From NCBI GenBank assembly GCA_017407125.1, contig JAFQXE010000031.1:1-64000 (forward strand): a DNA stretch of 64,000 bases, given 5' to 3'. Below are positions 35,769 through 45,719 of the stretch, one piece after another. Under the pieces are notes generated by a model. The model had not been told where the DNA came from and did no database searches. It saw nothing but the letters and a program-made list of their open reading frames with translations. Position 1 is the stretch's first letter, and each line of letters opens with the position of its first letter. Made by a program: the position numbers and the translations under genes. The stretch is from Thermoguttaceae bacterium. GTDB lineage: Bacteria; Planctomycetota; Planctomycetia; Pirellulales; Thermoguttaceae.

Positions 35769-37073
35769 ATGTCGTCTTCCCTGCCTAACGTATCGCGTCG
35801 TCGATTTATTAAGAGCATGGCGGCGCTTGGCGCTGTCGTTGCCGCGCCGGCTGCCATTCCCGCCAAAGCGCTTGGTCTGGACGGTCAGGTTGCGCCCAGC
35901 GAACGAATCAACCTCGGAACCGTGGGCGTTCATAGCCGCGGCTGGGTCGATTTGGGAATCTTTCTCGAACGAAAGGACATTCAGTACGTCGCCAACTGCG
36001 ATATCCGCAAAGACCAGCGGGAACGAAACCAGAACCTCGCCCGGCAGATGTACGGCGACATCAAGTTCCCCGTCTATAACGACATGAACGACCTGTTTCT
36101 TCGCGACGACGTCGACGCCGTTCTTATCGCCACCGGCGACCGCTGGCATACGCTGGCGTCGATTACCGCGTCACGGTACGGGAAAGACGTCTATTGCGAA
36201 AAGCCCTTGTCGCTGACCATTGCAGAAAGCATTGCCTTGGCGGTGGCTGTCGAGCGGTCCGGAATCGTCTATCAGGCGGGAACGCAGCGGCGCAACATCG
36301 GCAACTTCCAGCTGGCGGCGGAACTGGTTCGAAAAGGAAAGCTCGGAAAGCTGCTCGAAGTTCACGCCAATACGCTCTGGCCGGCGACGAATCACAACTG
36401 GCTGCCGGCGCAGCCCCTGCCGGCTCCCTCGGAAATCGACTGGGACAAGTGGCTCGGCCCGTGTCCGTGGCGACCGTATAACTTCCAGTACGTAGACGGC
36501 AACTGGAGAAACTTCTACGACTTCCACGGCGGCGGGATTCTGGAATGGGGATCTCACACGGTCGACCTGTGCCAGTGGGCGGCGCAAAAAGACGATACCG
36601 CCCCGGTCAAGTACGAACCCCAGTTTCTCCCGGACGGGTCGAAGGGCGGCGAGGTCTACGCCTGGTACGCAGACGGCGTCAAGCTGGTGATGCGTTCTAC
36701 CGGCTGGCATGGAATGGGGTCGTGCTCGTCACAGTACGTCGGGGAGGAAGGCTGGGTCGAAACCGGCGACAGCGGACGCATGGCGGTTTCCTCCGACGCT
36801 CTCCGCAAAGAGCTGAAATACTTCCCGTCCTCCGGCGCCAACTGGTCTCCGAAAAACCACATTGACGAGTTCTGCGAATGCGTCAAGTCGCGCCGAACGC
36901 CGTCCGCCAACGCCAAAGTCGCCGCCCAGTCGCATATTGTCTGCCATTGCGCCTATATCGCCTGGCAGCTGGGCAGAACCCTCAACTACGATCCCGTTAA
37001 AAACGAGTTCATCAACGACGAAGAAGCCAACCGCATGCGCTCCCGAGCCATGCGAGAAGCTTATACGCTGTGA
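35769..37073 (+). CDS. Tat-exported Gfo/Idh/MocA family oxidoreductase
   Basis: Product of 434 residues. It opens with a twin-arginine signal (SRRRFIKSMAALGAVVAAP), then a Rossmann domain (INLGTVGVHSRGW) and the family hallmark CEKPLSLTI with the catalytic-type Lys. The C-terminal domain has DFHGGGILEWGSHTVDLCQW. These enzymes are NAD(P)-dependent sugar or inositol dehydrogenases, and Tat-exported versions are abundant in planctomycetes; the substrate is unknown. ATG 35769 follows CAGGAGAAAT and begins the Tat signal, so 97 upstream open codons, which come from repeats, are excluded. Confidence 0.9.
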   Translation: MSSSLPNVSRRRFIKSMAALGAVVAAPAAIPAKALGLDGQVAPSERINLGTVGVHSRGWVDLGIFLERKDIQYVANCDIRKDQRERNQNLARQMYGDIKFPVYNDMNDLFLRDDVDAVLIATGDRWHTLASITASRYGKDVYCEKPLSLTIAESIALAVAVERSGIVYQAGTQRRNIGNFQLAAELVRKGKLGKLLEVHANTLWPATNHNWLPAQPLPAPSEIDWDKWLGPCPWRPYNFQYVDGNWRNFYDFHGGGILEWGSHTVDLCQWAAQKDDTAPVKYEPQFLPDGSKGGEVYAWYADGVKLVMRSTGWHGMGSCSSQYVGEEGWVETGDSGRMAVSSDALRKELKYFPSSGANWSPKNHIDEFCECVKSRRTPSANAKVAAQSHIVCHCAYIAWQLGRTLNYDPVKNEFINDEEANRMRSRAMREAYTL

Positions 37074-37516
37074 GTTGGCATAGGCGAGCCGGGGTGCGTA
37101 AGCCCCCGGACGGCGTAACGCCGTGAGTTGCGAGTTGCGAGTTGCGAGTTGCGAGAAAAAATGAGTGTGACATTTCGGGGAATGCGGCGGCTTGACGCCG
37201 CCTTGTCCAATGACCCGCCAGTTTCCTTTGCCGCAACCGAAAACCTCCTCGGATCGCGAGCGAAGCTCGCCAAAGATTTTTTAAGCCGCAAAGAACGCAA
37301 AGAAATGGAAGGCGGTAACGGAATGAGCAAAGCGAATGAAGTTACGCTTTGTTCGAAAGATGAAATACCGTATTGTCGAAGAAAGCCTCACGCAAAGTTC
37401 GCAAAGTCCGCAAAGTAATAGAAGAGTGTAACAAAGCAAATATCCAGGCGAGCCACGGGTGTAAACCCGTGGGTGTTAGATCAATAACCATTGCCCCCTC
37501 GAAAGGAACAAGACAA
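37074..37516. other. Repeat-filled intergenic region
   Basis: About 440 bp containing tandem GAGTTGCGAGTTGCGA units (37119-37157), a GGATCGCGAGCGAAGCTCGCC element near 37250, a GGCGGTAACG-type element (37309-37359) and a CGCAAAGTTCGCAAAGTCC run (37383-37417). The last one yields a spurious Lys/Arg-rich extension of the following gene. No gene is seen. Confidence 0.65.
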
Positions 37517-38467
37517 ATGATTATTATGGCTATTCCGGCGCTTGTTTTTCTTTTCTTCCTGGCGCTGTTCTTCGTTTATATATTCTATTGCGTCAAGTTT
37601 ATTATTGCAACCTTTCCGGGCGAGCCGGTTTGGTTTAACGTTCTGAGAAACGCTATTAAAATTGCGATGATTCTCTCGATTGCTTTTGTATTCTATGCGC
37701 TCTTTTTCTTCTTCTCCTATAATCCAAACGAATCTCCATTTTATAAAAACGAACATGGTACGTGTTTACATGATACTTGTTTCGATGATCGAATAATAGC
37801 CTGGATAAAAAAGGGGGCAGACGTCAACGCTCAAGATGGGGCTGGCAATACGCCGCTGCATCAACAGTCGTTCACGGAATCTCAAATACTCGTAGACAAC
37901 GGCGCTGACCTGAATATTCAAAACCATCAAGGAAAGACGCCAATTCACCATCAAATTGAATATCTTGACGATTATCTTCGTCATTATGGAATAGAATCGT
38001 CTATTGACAGTATAAAGGGGTGGTCGCGTTTTATTGCCAGCAACAAGTTTGACGCCAATATCAAAGACAATAACGGCTTGTCCGTATTTGATTCGATTGT
38101 CGGCAGCAGCGCGATTAAACTATGTCCTGAAGCGGTTCACGAGATAACAATCAACGACTGCAGTTTAGCAGTCCCGACGTTTGCCTATAATTCGTCCGGG
38201 GAACTGATTTACTGTAAAGATTCAACTGGGAAAACGGTTTATTCAAAGGAAAATCCTGAGGAATCGGCAAGCGCTCCAACCGAATTCAATACAATTGACG
38301 ATTTACGCCAAGCGATACATCAGAACAACTATACAATTGAATACCAGCTTTTGGGCTTTGAACCGCTCCCGAAATCCGAACCGATTTACAAAAATCCAGA
38401 GGACAGACCCAAGCCTCCCTGGATTGAGAGATTTTTGAGTCCGATTTTATACATACCATATCATTGA
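37517..38467 (+). CDS. Membrane protein with ankyrin-like repeats
   Basis: Product of 316 residues. Two hydrophobic segments lie in the first 80 residues (MIIMAIPALVFLFFLALFFV and IAMILSIAFVFYALFFFF). About 250 soluble residues follow, with two to three ankyrin-type units (WIKKGADVNAQDGAGNTPLH, DNGADLNIQNHQGKTPIHH, and DANIKDNNGLSVFDSI). The rest has no recognised family. It probably displays a protein-binding ankyrin patch near the membrane. ATG 37517 follows AAAGGA; an open frame 48 codons upstream comes from a repeat and is not included. Confidence 0.7.
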   Translation: MIIMAIPALVFLFFLALFFVYIFYCVKFIIATFPGEPVWFNVLRNAIKIAMILSIAFVFYALFFFFSYNPNESPFYKNEHGTCLHDTCFDDRIIAWIKKGADVNAQDGAGNTPLHQQSFTESQILVDNGADLNIQNHQGKTPIHHQIEYLDDYLRHYGIESSIDSIKGWSRFIASNKFDANIKDNNGLSVFDSIVGSSAIKLCPEAVHEITINDCSLAVPTFAYNSSGELIYCKDSTGKTVYSKENPEESASAPTEFNTIDDLRQAIHQNNYTIEYQLLGFEPLPKSEPIYKNPEDRPKPPWIERFLSPILYIPYH

Positions 38468-38531
38468 TTAGCTCCAACAGAACCCCTAATTTGTTCGTTT
38501 CAAAAATTTTATGAAAAACCTGTTCGTCCTA

Positions 38532-38560
38532 TTGTACTCAACCGCGATAAGCGCTATAAT
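38532..38560 (+). promoter_or_regulatory. Promoter of the HEAT-repeat gene
   Basis: TTGTAC (38532-38537), a 17-nt spacer and TATAAT (38555-38560). The predicted leader is about 195 nt and contains the CGAACTTTGCGAACTTTGCG repeat (38578-38614) and a reversed GGCGGTAACG-type element (38641-38706). Confidence 0.6.
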
Positions 38561-38761
38561 CAAAGCAACGTAAAGCATTTAAAACTTTGCGAACTTTGCG
38601 AACTTTGCGTGAGACATATACGGGAGCTAACGTAACCCGTTTTTGTTCGCCTAACGGCGAATGCGTAATTCCGTTCGCTTCGCGAACTCCATTACCGCCT
38701 TTCATTTTTTCCCCATCCCTATTGCCTACTGCCTACTGCCTATTGCCTTAATCAACCAACC

Positions 38762-41035
38762 ATGAAATACCAAACCCTATTTACGATTGCGGCGATTGCC
38801 GCGCTGAGCGCTGCGTCGGTCTGCTTTGCGGACAGCGCGCTGAAAGACTCGATTTTGAATTCCAACGACGAATCGTTTATTCTCGAGGCGATTCAGAAAG
38901 ACGGGAACGCCCCGGACGACATCGACGTCAAGACGTCTGCCTGTAAACGGCTGGCGGTTTACGGGACGGCGAAGTCGGTTCCCGCCCTGTCGAAAATGCT
39001 GGCGGACGAAAAGCTCAACCATCCGGCGCGATTTGCGTTGGAGGCGATGCCCTGCCCGGAATCGGACGCAGCTTTGATTGAGGGGATTAAAACCCTCGAC
39101 GGCGTTTGCTGCGTCGGGTGCGTCAATTCCGCGGCGGTGAAAAAGCTGCCCTCCGCCGTTCCGGTTCTTATCGCCCGGTTTGAAAACTGTAACGACCCCG
39201 CTGTCCGCGCGGCGATTTATCGCGCCTTGAGCGTTATTGCGACGGACGATGCTCAGGCGTTCCTTCTCTCGAAAGTCAGCCAGCCGGACGCGGACGCTCA
39301 GGCGGCGCGCGTTCAGGGGGAAGCCCTTCTCAATCTGGTTGTACGGTTCTGCAAAGCGGGTCAGCAAGACAAAGCGGTTTCCGTTTGCGAGGCGATTCGC
39401 GCTGCATCGTTCCCGGCGTTTATTCAGAACATGGCTCTGTACCATGAACTGCTGGCAAAGCAGTCTGACGCCGTTGCGCTGTTCAAAGAGAAATTGCAGT
39501 CGCCGGACGAACGGGTTGTCAACGTAGCGTTAAAGACGATTCGGGAATTTGAACCCAAAGACGCCCCGGCAATTGTCGGCGCGATGATTGAATTCCTCCC
39601 GAGTCTGTCACAGGACATGCAGTCCCGCGTTTTGTGGGCGTTGGGCGATCGTCAGGACGAAGCGTCGCAAACGCTGACGTTCCCGGTTCTCAAAAAGTTT
39701 GCGACCGGGTCAGCGTCCCAAATGCAGCTCGTCGCGATTAAGGGGCTGGGAAAAGTCGCCAAATCGCGCGCGGTTGAATCGTTCGAGTTCCTCATGTCGA
39801 TTCCGCTGCCAGCCGACGCTGACCAGCTTAAGGATTTTGTTGCTGAACGCAACGCAGCGTTCGTTCGTCTGGACTGCCCGGCGGTGGAAGAGGCAATTGT
39901 CAGCCAGTTCCATAAACAGAATTCCGACGTCAATACAACGTCTCTCGTTTGGGCGATTAAAGAACTTCGTCTTCCGGTTTCCGCAGACGAACTGACCGCT
40001 CTGATTGCAAAGTCGGGCGTGAGTGCTGAACTTCGCGCGGAGTGTCTTAAGGCGCTGGGGCAGATTGTTACAATCGATCAGCTGCCTAAACTGGCGGCGA
40101 TTCTGGCGGCGGAACACAACGACGAGCTGTCAACCGCCGTTCTGAGCGACGCCTGCGCCCGCATGCCGCAGGAACAGTGCGCGGCGAAAATCGTCGAAGC
40201 GATGGGCGCGGCGACGTCGCCCGACGACCAGATCCGAACGTTCCAGCTTCTCAAACTCATTGGCGGGAAAACCGCTCTGAACTATATTGACCAGGCGTGT
40301 CAGAACCCTGAAACAATCGACGCGGCAACGCAGATTCTGGGCAAATGGAGCACGCCGGAGGACGTCAATACCGTCGCGGCTATCTGCCTGAAAGTTGCGA
40401 AGGAGTCCAAAGACAAAAAGTACGCTGTGCGAGCGATTCGCGCCTATATCCGTTTGGCGAGACAGTTCTATATGCCCAGCCAGCAGAAGTTCGACATGTG
40501 CAAAACGGCGTTCCAGACCGCGACGCGCCCGGAAGACAAGACGTTGATTTTTGAGGTGTTCAAGCGCGTTATTGAAGTGGAAAGCGCCAAACAGGCGTTC
40601 AGCTACGCCTCCGACCCGCAGTACGCGGAACCCGCCTACGACGCAGTCGTCGCCATCGCCGCCAAATTCCAGGGCGACTCCCCGGAACTGGCGCAGATGC
40701 TCAAGGAGATTGTTCAGAAGTCCAAAGTAAAAGCCACCGTCGACGGCGCGAAGGATCAGATCAACCGCGTTTCGCTGTCACAGCAGGACGCCCCGGTGGA
40801 AATCGTTCGGGCGACCTACGGCGCAGGCGAGAAAACCGCCGACGTTACGAAAAAGGTCAATGAGAAATTCTCCGGCAAACGGGGTCTGAACCTCGGCAGC
40901 TACAACGCTCTCTTCGGCGACGTCGCCCCGGGTCAGTTCAAAACCCTGACGCTGGAAATCCAGTTCAAGGCGACCGGAGAAAAACGCACGCTGACCTTCT
41001 CGGAAGACGAAATGATTCTCCTGCCGGTGAAATAA
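38762..41035 (+). CDS. Secreted HEAT-repeat protein
   Basis: Product of 757 residues with signal peptide MKYQTLFTIAAIAALSAASV ending CFADS. Most of the chain is helical HEAT-type repeats (for example SVPALSKMLADEKLNHPARF and VPVLIARFENCNDPAVRAAI). A roughly 90-residue C-terminal segment contains EIVRATYGAGEKTADVTKKV and a beta-rich tail ending MILLPVK. Such proteins are common in planctomycete envelopes and often follow sugar-related enzymes. The partner is unknown. No clear Shine-Dalgarno sequence precedes the start; the ATG is fixed by the signal peptide. Confidence 0.82.
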   Translation: MKYQTLFTIAAIAALSAASVCFADSALKDSILNSNDESFILEAIQKDGNAPDDIDVKTSACKRLAVYGTAKSVPALSKMLADEKLNHPARFALEAMPCPESDAALIEGIKTLDGVCCVGCVNSAAVKKLPSAVPVLIARFENCNDPAVRAAIYRALSVIATDDAQAFLLSKVSQPDADAQAARVQGEALLNLVVRFCKAGQQDKAVSVCEAIRAASFPAFIQNMALYHELLAKQSDAVALFKEKLQSPDERVVNVALKTIREFEPKDAPAIVGAMIEFLPSLSQDMQSRVLWALGDRQDEASQTLTFPVLKKFATGSASQMQLVAIKGLGKVAKSRAVESFEFLMSIPLPADADQLKDFVAERNAAFVRLDCPAVEEAIVSQFHKQNSDVNTTSLVWAIKELRLPVSADELTALIAKSGVSAELRAECLKALGQIVTIDQLPKLAAILAAEHNDELSTAVLSDACARMPQEQCAAKIVEAMGAATSPDDQIRTFQLLKLIGGKTALNYIDQACQNPETIDAATQILGKWSTPEDVNTVAAICLKVAKESKDKKYAVRAIRAYIRLARQFYMPSQQKFDMCKTAFQTATRPEDKTLIFEVFKRVIEVESAKQAFSYASDPQYAEPAYDAVVAIAAKFQGDSPELAQMLKEIVQKSKVKATVDGAKDQINRVSLSQQDAPVEIVRATYGAGEKTADVTKKVNEKFSGKRGLNLGSYNALFGDVAPGQFKTLTLEIQFKATGEKRTLTFSEDEMILLPVK

Positions 41036-41055
41036 GCCTTGCGGCGTCTCGCCAA

Positions 41056-41277
41056 CTTGAAAAAGCTTTCGGTCGCCAGCAAGCTGACTCCCTTTTAGGG
41101 AAGTTTTTTCAAGTTGAAATAACATGAGGGGAAAACCTTTTTTGAAAAAAAGGTTCTTCCCCTCAAACTCCCCTTTCCAAAAAACTTTAGTAAGGGGAGA
41201 ATTTAAGGTAAGAACATCGTCAACCTATCCGCGAGAATCCGTCTAATCCGTAAAATCCGTGAACGGACTGACCTGCT
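41056..41277. repeat. 221-bp hairpin-rich dispersed repeat, copy 2
   Basis: Near-identical to 3-223 in the same orientation, including all three hairpins and the terminal AATCCGT sub-repeat. It lies between the convergent HEAT and hexosaminidase-like genes and may also act as a transcription terminator. Confidence 0.85.
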
Positions 41278-41315
41278 CACAACCATTGAAAAGCCGTTGA
41301 TTCGTCGAAAAACAA

Positions 41316-43868
41316 CTAATACACGTACATCGGGCCGACGAAGACCCAGCTGGTATGGTCGGTAACCGGCGTGAGTTCTGTTACACGAACGACGACACGG
41401 AACAGTTTGCTTCCGTCGGCGGGCGGTTCCAGCGGGAACTCCACCCAGTTGGACTTGACCGCATCGGAAACGCTGCGACTGTAGACGACTTTTCCGTTGA
41501 CCAGAACGTCGATTCGTCGAACGCCGTGGTATCGTTTGTCGATACGACTGTCGACGATGTACGTCTTCGCGGTTTTCGGGATAGAGCCGTCGTTGGCGCT
41601 CAGATCAATCGTCTGTTCTACCCAGCCGCAGTCCCCGACTTTGGTTTTCGCGTTCCTCGGAACGACAATCGCCGCCATCGAGACGTCGTTTCGATTAAAC
41701 GCTCCGACTCGATACGCGCCCAGAGATTGAACCGGCTTGCAGACCCAGTTGTTAAATGTAACAGAGTTGGAGCAGTCTATTTCCTTGAGGTTGTCGAACA
41801 GATACGTCAGCGTTCCCTCAGACGGCTTTTCCATGAAGGGGAAGAACTGTTCAATGGGCTGAGCGACAAGCTTTTCCCATTCCTTGGCTCGCTGGTCTGC
41901 AAGGACGTTTGTTAGCTGCTGGATGTCCTTCGCATTTTCCAGCCGCTTTTCCCACTGGTCAAGAACGGGTTCGACGTCTTTGAGTTCCGTAAGTTCAGCA
42001 GAGAGCGTTTCAATTTGCTTTGTAACGGTTTCCTGAACGCGGTTGAGATACTCGTTCGCCGCCAGTTCGCCTTTTTCGGAATAGATTTCAACCGCTTTTT
42101 GTTCAAAGTTGTTGAATTCGTAGTACGGATAGTCGAGCGTCGCCATCTTTCTGGCGAACTTCAAACTGGTCTGAATTGGCTCGATAAACAGGTATTCCAG
42201 CCGGTCTTTGTCCATGGCGGTTTCTTCCGGCGCGGATTGAGCCAGCTGAGCTGCCAGCGCGTCGAGTTTATCGAGCAATTCCAGCGCCCGGGCGCGATCT
42301 TCTGGCGACTTCAGACGCACCAGCCCGTTGTCCGGCGTTCGATAGTTCCATCGCTTTTGTAACACGTAGAGCGACTTGAGTTCTACAAAAAGGGCGTCGA
42401 ACTGACGAATCGTTTCCACCTGTGACGGTCCCCAGACGTAGTCGTAGATGGCGGTCTGCATTTTCTCCCAGTCGCAGTTTTCGGGGTTCCACGCCCACAT
42501 GCCGAACATGACGACGCTGTATTCGCTTGACCAGCCGCCGCAAATCGCCCAAATGTTGACCCGGTCGGTGTACAGCGCCGCGTCGCGAATCTTGTCGAAT
42601 TCCGGTTGTCCCCAGCCGGGCGTGATGGTCTGAAGGTTCATGTAGCTCGGGCGGCCGTCTTTGCGCTGCGTCGTAAGGATGGAGGCAGAGTGAATGAACC
42701 CGGATTTCGGGTCGGGATAGCCCGTCTCGCAGAAGTTGAACCACCAGGCGGGTTTGCTTTTCAGACCCATTCGCTGCGTCAGTTCGTAGTCCGCCTTGCA
42801 GGGAACGCGTGTGAAAATCCAGCTGGCTTCGTTGAACGTTTCGATCTTCGCCATCTGATGGTTGAGCGGCATGTCGATTTTTTGGTACTCTCGAACGCCG
42901 GGGGTGAACATGGCGTCCTGCCCGGTTTTCCCGACTTTTCTCATGTATTCAGCGCAGTACTGCGCCAGCTTGACCGGGTTCTGCCCGCCGCCGGTGTCGT
43001 CCATGGAAACCCAGATGCCGTCACAGCCCAGACGAAGCAGGTCGTCAAACGTCTGCGTCAGTTTGGGATAGTCGCTTTCTTTGATGTTGCACGACACGAC
43101 CCCGTAGACGTACATCGCGCGTTTGTGGAACTCGTCAATACAGCGGCGCGCCAGCGCTTCGTCAATCGGCTTGCCGGGCGGGCAGCCCATCGAGGACTTG
43201 CGGGCGTCCATAGTCAGCGTCGCCGGCTGGTCGGGGTTGTCACGATAATCGACGAAGTTGATTCGACCGTGAATGTACGTGTCCAGCTGACCTTTCCAAA
43301 GCTGATGAGCCATGACGGAATGAGGGCGTCCGCGCCACGGAATCGACGGCCAGTCGACCACGTCAGCGACGGTGATCTGCGCCGCGCCGGACTTGTCCTT
43401 TGCTATCAGATTGAACAGAGCCTCGCAGCCGTAAATCAAGCCGATTTCGTCCGCGCCGGAAATAACAATCGAGCTAACGGCGCAGTCTTTTTTGAAGTGA
43501 ATGGAAAACCCGTTGAACTTGCTTTTGCCGTCGACCGTAACCGCAGCCGGGTTGACGGACAAGACGAACTTCTGCGTTACAGACTCGGACAGCGCCGCGT
43601 CGGATTCCGCTATCGGGACTTCGACCTTGAACCGGTTACGAATCAGCGACTGCAGCCGCTGGGCGGCGTACCGATTGGGAGTCGTCGGAGAAGCCGGCAA
43701 CACGATCGCCGCCGTCTGATCCGTTCCCAAAGGAATCTTCTCACCCGTCGCGTAATACGAGCGGGGAATCGGGTATATCGGGCAGGAATCGCCCGCCATC
43801 GCGTCAATCGAAACAATTCCCGTCAGGAGAATTGCGATAATCCATCGGAATAAAAATCGGGTTTTCAT
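41316..43868 (-). CDS. Secreted GH84/GH20-like hexosaminidase
   Basis: Product of 850 residues. A signal peptide (MKTRFLFRWIIAILLTGIVS) is followed by a GH20b-like domain, then from about residue 175 a TIM-barrel region beginning DWPSIPWRG. The segment GCDGIWVSMDDTGGG near residue 295 offers the adjacent Asp pair used in substrate-assisted catalysis by GH84 enzymes. GH20 uses Asp-Glu, so GH84 is the better guess. A helical region (about 520-690) and a C-terminal beta-sandwich (about 700-850, ending VFVGPMYVY) follow. The predicted role is release of N-acetylhexosamine from host or wall glycans. The catalytic assignment is by motif only. Confidence 0.65.
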   Translation of the reverse strand: MKTRFLFRWIIAILLTGIVSIDAMAGDSCPIYPIPRSYYATGEKIPLGTDQTAAIVLPASPTTPNRYAAQRLQSLIRNRFKVEVPIAESDAALSESVTQKFVLSVNPAAVTVDGKSKFNGFSIHFKKDCAVSSIVISGADEIGLIYGCEALFNLIAKDKSGAAQITVADVVDWPSIPWRGRPHSVMAHQLWKGQLDTYIHGRINFVDYRDNPDQPATLTMDARKSSMGCPPGKPIDEALARRCIDEFHKRAMYVYGVVSCNIKESDYPKLTQTFDDLLRLGCDGIWVSMDDTGGGQNPVKLAQYCAEYMRKVGKTGQDAMFTPGVREYQKIDMPLNHQMAKIETFNEASWIFTRVPCKADYELTQRMGLKSKPAWWFNFCETGYPDPKSGFIHSASILTTQRKDGRPSYMNLQTITPGWGQPEFDKIRDAALYTDRVNIWAICGGWSSEYSVVMFGMWAWNPENCDWEKMQTAIYDYVWGPSQVETIRQFDALFVELKSLYVLQKRWNYRTPDNGLVRLKSPEDRARALELLDKLDALAAQLAQSAPEETAMDKDRLEYLFIEPIQTSLKFARKMATLDYPYYEFNNFEQKAVEIYSEKGELAANEYLNRVQETVTKQIETLSAELTELKDVEPVLDQWEKRLENAKDIQQLTNVLADQRAKEWEKLVAQPIEQFFPFMEKPSEGTLTYLFDNLKEIDCSNSVTFNNWVCKPVQSLGAYRVGAFNRNDVSMAAIVVPRNAKTKVGDCGWVEQTIDLSANDGSIPKTAKTYIVDSRIDKRYHGVRRIDVLVNGKVVYSRSVSDAVKSNWVEFPLEPPADGSKLFRVVVRVTELTPVTDHTSWVFVGPMYVY

Positions 43869-43884
43869 AAACGTCCTTTCTTAA

Positions 43885-43928
43885 TAAAAAACGAGGCGGG
43901 ATGAACTGGAATATCCGTTTCTCGCCTC
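43885..43928 (-). terminator. Terminator of the 471-residue membrane protein gene
   Basis: Stem GAGGCG / CGCCTC (43893-43898 and 43923-43928), followed on the minus strand by GTTTTTTATT. It lies 20 bp past the stop of the upstream gene. Confidence 0.6.
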
Positions 43929-43947
43929 TCATGATTTTCGTTTGTGA

Positions 43948-45363
43948 TTACAGCATTGTCAAAACCTCGTTGGCAATCCAGCGGGCTTCCGCTCGATTGA
44001 GGTTTTTAATTGTCAATATTTTTTTGTCGTTTCTGTCGTAGAAAGTCAGCTCGTCTTTGTTGGCGCGGGGCTGGTACTGATAATGATGAATCTCCAAATA
44101 GGAGAAGTCCATCATGTCAAAGCGCCGGATGAACGGGAATCCAAACAGCGTCCGTTTCCGAACGGCTTTGTTGGAATTAAACGTCCAGCTTTGCGTGGTA
44201 AACGGCGCAAAAAGCTGGGACAGAAACGCCCAGATCATCGCCAGGCCGATGATTTCAAAGGGAATTAAAAAGCAGAACATAAACCACCATTCCCGCCCGA
44301 AAAACGGCGCCGGCTTGTCGTTGACAATCATGTGTTTGTCTTTAAGCGACTCAAACAAGCCCTTATCGTTCTTGACAACGCTTTGATCGTCTTCGGAATT
44401 GTCCGCCGTTTGGACGGCTGCGGAGTCTGGTGTGGACGGCGCGTTGTCTTCTGCTCCGATGACGCCCCACAAGGCGCATACAAAGACGCTGACAATCCCG
44501 TTCCAGAATGCGGCGAAAAACAGCGAGCCAAACAGCCCCGCCGTCCATCGACCGCGGCGTTTGAACTCAATCGTGTCGAAATCTGCCGTCATTTTCCAGC
44601 TGGTTCCTACAGGCTTGTCCGCGTCGGGGACGTGGTCGCTGCTGTCGAACCGCTCCGTTTTGCCTTCAAAGATTTCGTCCTCGTTCCAATCGTCGAGCTC
44701 CTCGTCCTGGAATCGGCTTACGCTGTCGGTTGAGTCGGCGTCGTCTTCGTCAAAAACCGAGGGGTCTACAAAGCCCTCGGACGACAGAGAATCGGCGCTT
44801 GCCGACGATTCCTGAACCGGCTCCCAGTCGTTCAGATTCATTAATATAGCGTTTCCCGCCGCGACAAGCCAATGCTGATTGTCCGTTTCGGTAAAGGAGC
44901 GCATGACGTTTATATCTTTCTCCGAAGTTACGATTTGAACGCAAATAGCAGGTTGATGATTCTGTTTAATAGAATAGTCTCGACCAAGTTTGAACTTGCG
45001 AATGGAACTCAGCGGGACGTCTTTGCGAAGTCGAAAGAACAGACATCGAAATTCCCGATGAAACCCGGTTTCGTCCAGCCAGCCGACCTCTTTCCCGAAA
45101 AAGACGTAAATCAGCATCGCCCACAGAACAAAATCTACAATCACAAACGGGGTCAGAAACAGATACGCAAACAACGGAGCTTCTGTACCGTCAAAAAGGA
45201 TTGCAATGCACGCAGTTCCGATTACAAATGACCAGATTGAGGAAAAAGCAATCAGAAAAATACACGCTGCCCACGAAAATCCGCTCTTGGTATACGACAG
45301 ATAATCGTCGCGGAATTCACAGCCTTTGGGAGCAGTCGGCACGTTTGAATTATTGAAAGCCAT
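43948..45363 (-). CDS. Multi-pass membrane protein of unknown function
   Basis: Product of 471 residues. Two membrane segments lie near residues 30-60 and 65-90, one near 285-310 and one near 375-400. A long acidic Ser/Asp/Glu-rich linker (about 185-260) separates the first pair from the second. Each half ends in a similar soluble beta-rich module (DVPLSSIRKFKLGRDYSIKQ and DMMDFSYLEIHHYQYQPRAN), suggesting an internal duplication like PH-domain membrane proteins. No catalytic motif is visible. Single-gene unit with its own terminator. Confidence 0.7.
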   Translation of the reverse strand: MAFNNSNVPTAPKGCEFRDDYLSYTKSGFSWAACIFLIAFSSIWSFVIGTACIAILFDGTEAPLFAYLFLTPFVIVDFVLWAMLIYVFFGKEVGWLDETGFHREFRCLFFRLRKDVPLSSIRKFKLGRDYSIKQNHQPAICVQIVTSEKDINVMRSFTETDNQHWLVAAGNAILMNLNDWEPVQESSASADSLSSEGFVDPSVFDEDDADSTDSVSRFQDEELDDWNEDEIFEGKTERFDSSDHVPDADKPVGTSWKMTADFDTIEFKRRGRWTAGLFGSLFFAAFWNGIVSVFVCALWGVIGAEDNAPSTPDSAAVQTADNSEDDQSVVKNDKGLFESLKDKHMIVNDKPAPFFGREWWFMFCFLIPFEIIGLAMIWAFLSQLFAPFTTQSWTFNSNKAVRKRTLFGFPFIRRFDMMDFSYLEIHHYQYQPRANKDELTFYDRNDKKILTIKNLNRAEARWIANEVLTML

Positions 45364-45539
45364 AGGACGTTAGTTTGTTTCCAGTTATGAGTTGAGAGGG
45401 GTTGTCAGTTATGTTATTTATTATAGTCTATTTTTGATGCAACGCAACCGCTGATTTCGATTATTCAACCAAAATTTGGGAATAATCGCAGTATAATTTT
45501 GTCTGATTGTCTTGACTATATCCACCTCGATCTACCCCA

Positions 45540-45593
45540 ACTCCCGGGGAAAATATGCAACGGAGGGTCGAAACTCGCGGGGAAAATATGCAA
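45540..45593 (+). promoter_or_regulatory. Direct repeat upstream of the symporter promoter
   Basis: Two 21-bp direct repeats, ACTC(C/G)CGGGGAAAATATG continuing CAA, at 45540-45560 and 45573-45593, with starts 33 bp apart (about three helical turns). They end 6 bp upstream of the -35 box and look like a tandem activator or repressor site. Confidence 0.5.
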
Positions 45594-45599
45594 ATGGTC

Positions 45600-45628
45600 T
45601 TGACAAGCTTCGATATTATGGTTATTTT
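45600..45628 (+). promoter_or_regulatory. Promoter of the sodium:solute symporter
   Basis: TTGACA (45600-45605), a 17-nt spacer and TATTTT (45623-45628), 92 bp before the ATG. Confidence 0.6.
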
Positions 45629-45719
45629 AATTGATGTAACTGTTTATTAAATATTATTTTAAAACAGCGATTGACAATATTGTCAGTTCTTTATGCCTTG
45701 CCAATGAAAAATTTGACCC

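Noticed and set aside
37373..37516. N-terminal extension (Lys/Arg repeats) of the ankyrin-like protein
   Set aside because: It is translated CGCAAAGTTCGCAAAG repeat; the membrane-segment start at 37517 has its own AAAGGA site.
42606..43853. 415-codon plus-strand frame opposite the hexosaminidase-like gene
   Set aside because: Antisense shadow of a well-supported secreted enzyme gene, with no recognisable domain or ribosome binding site.
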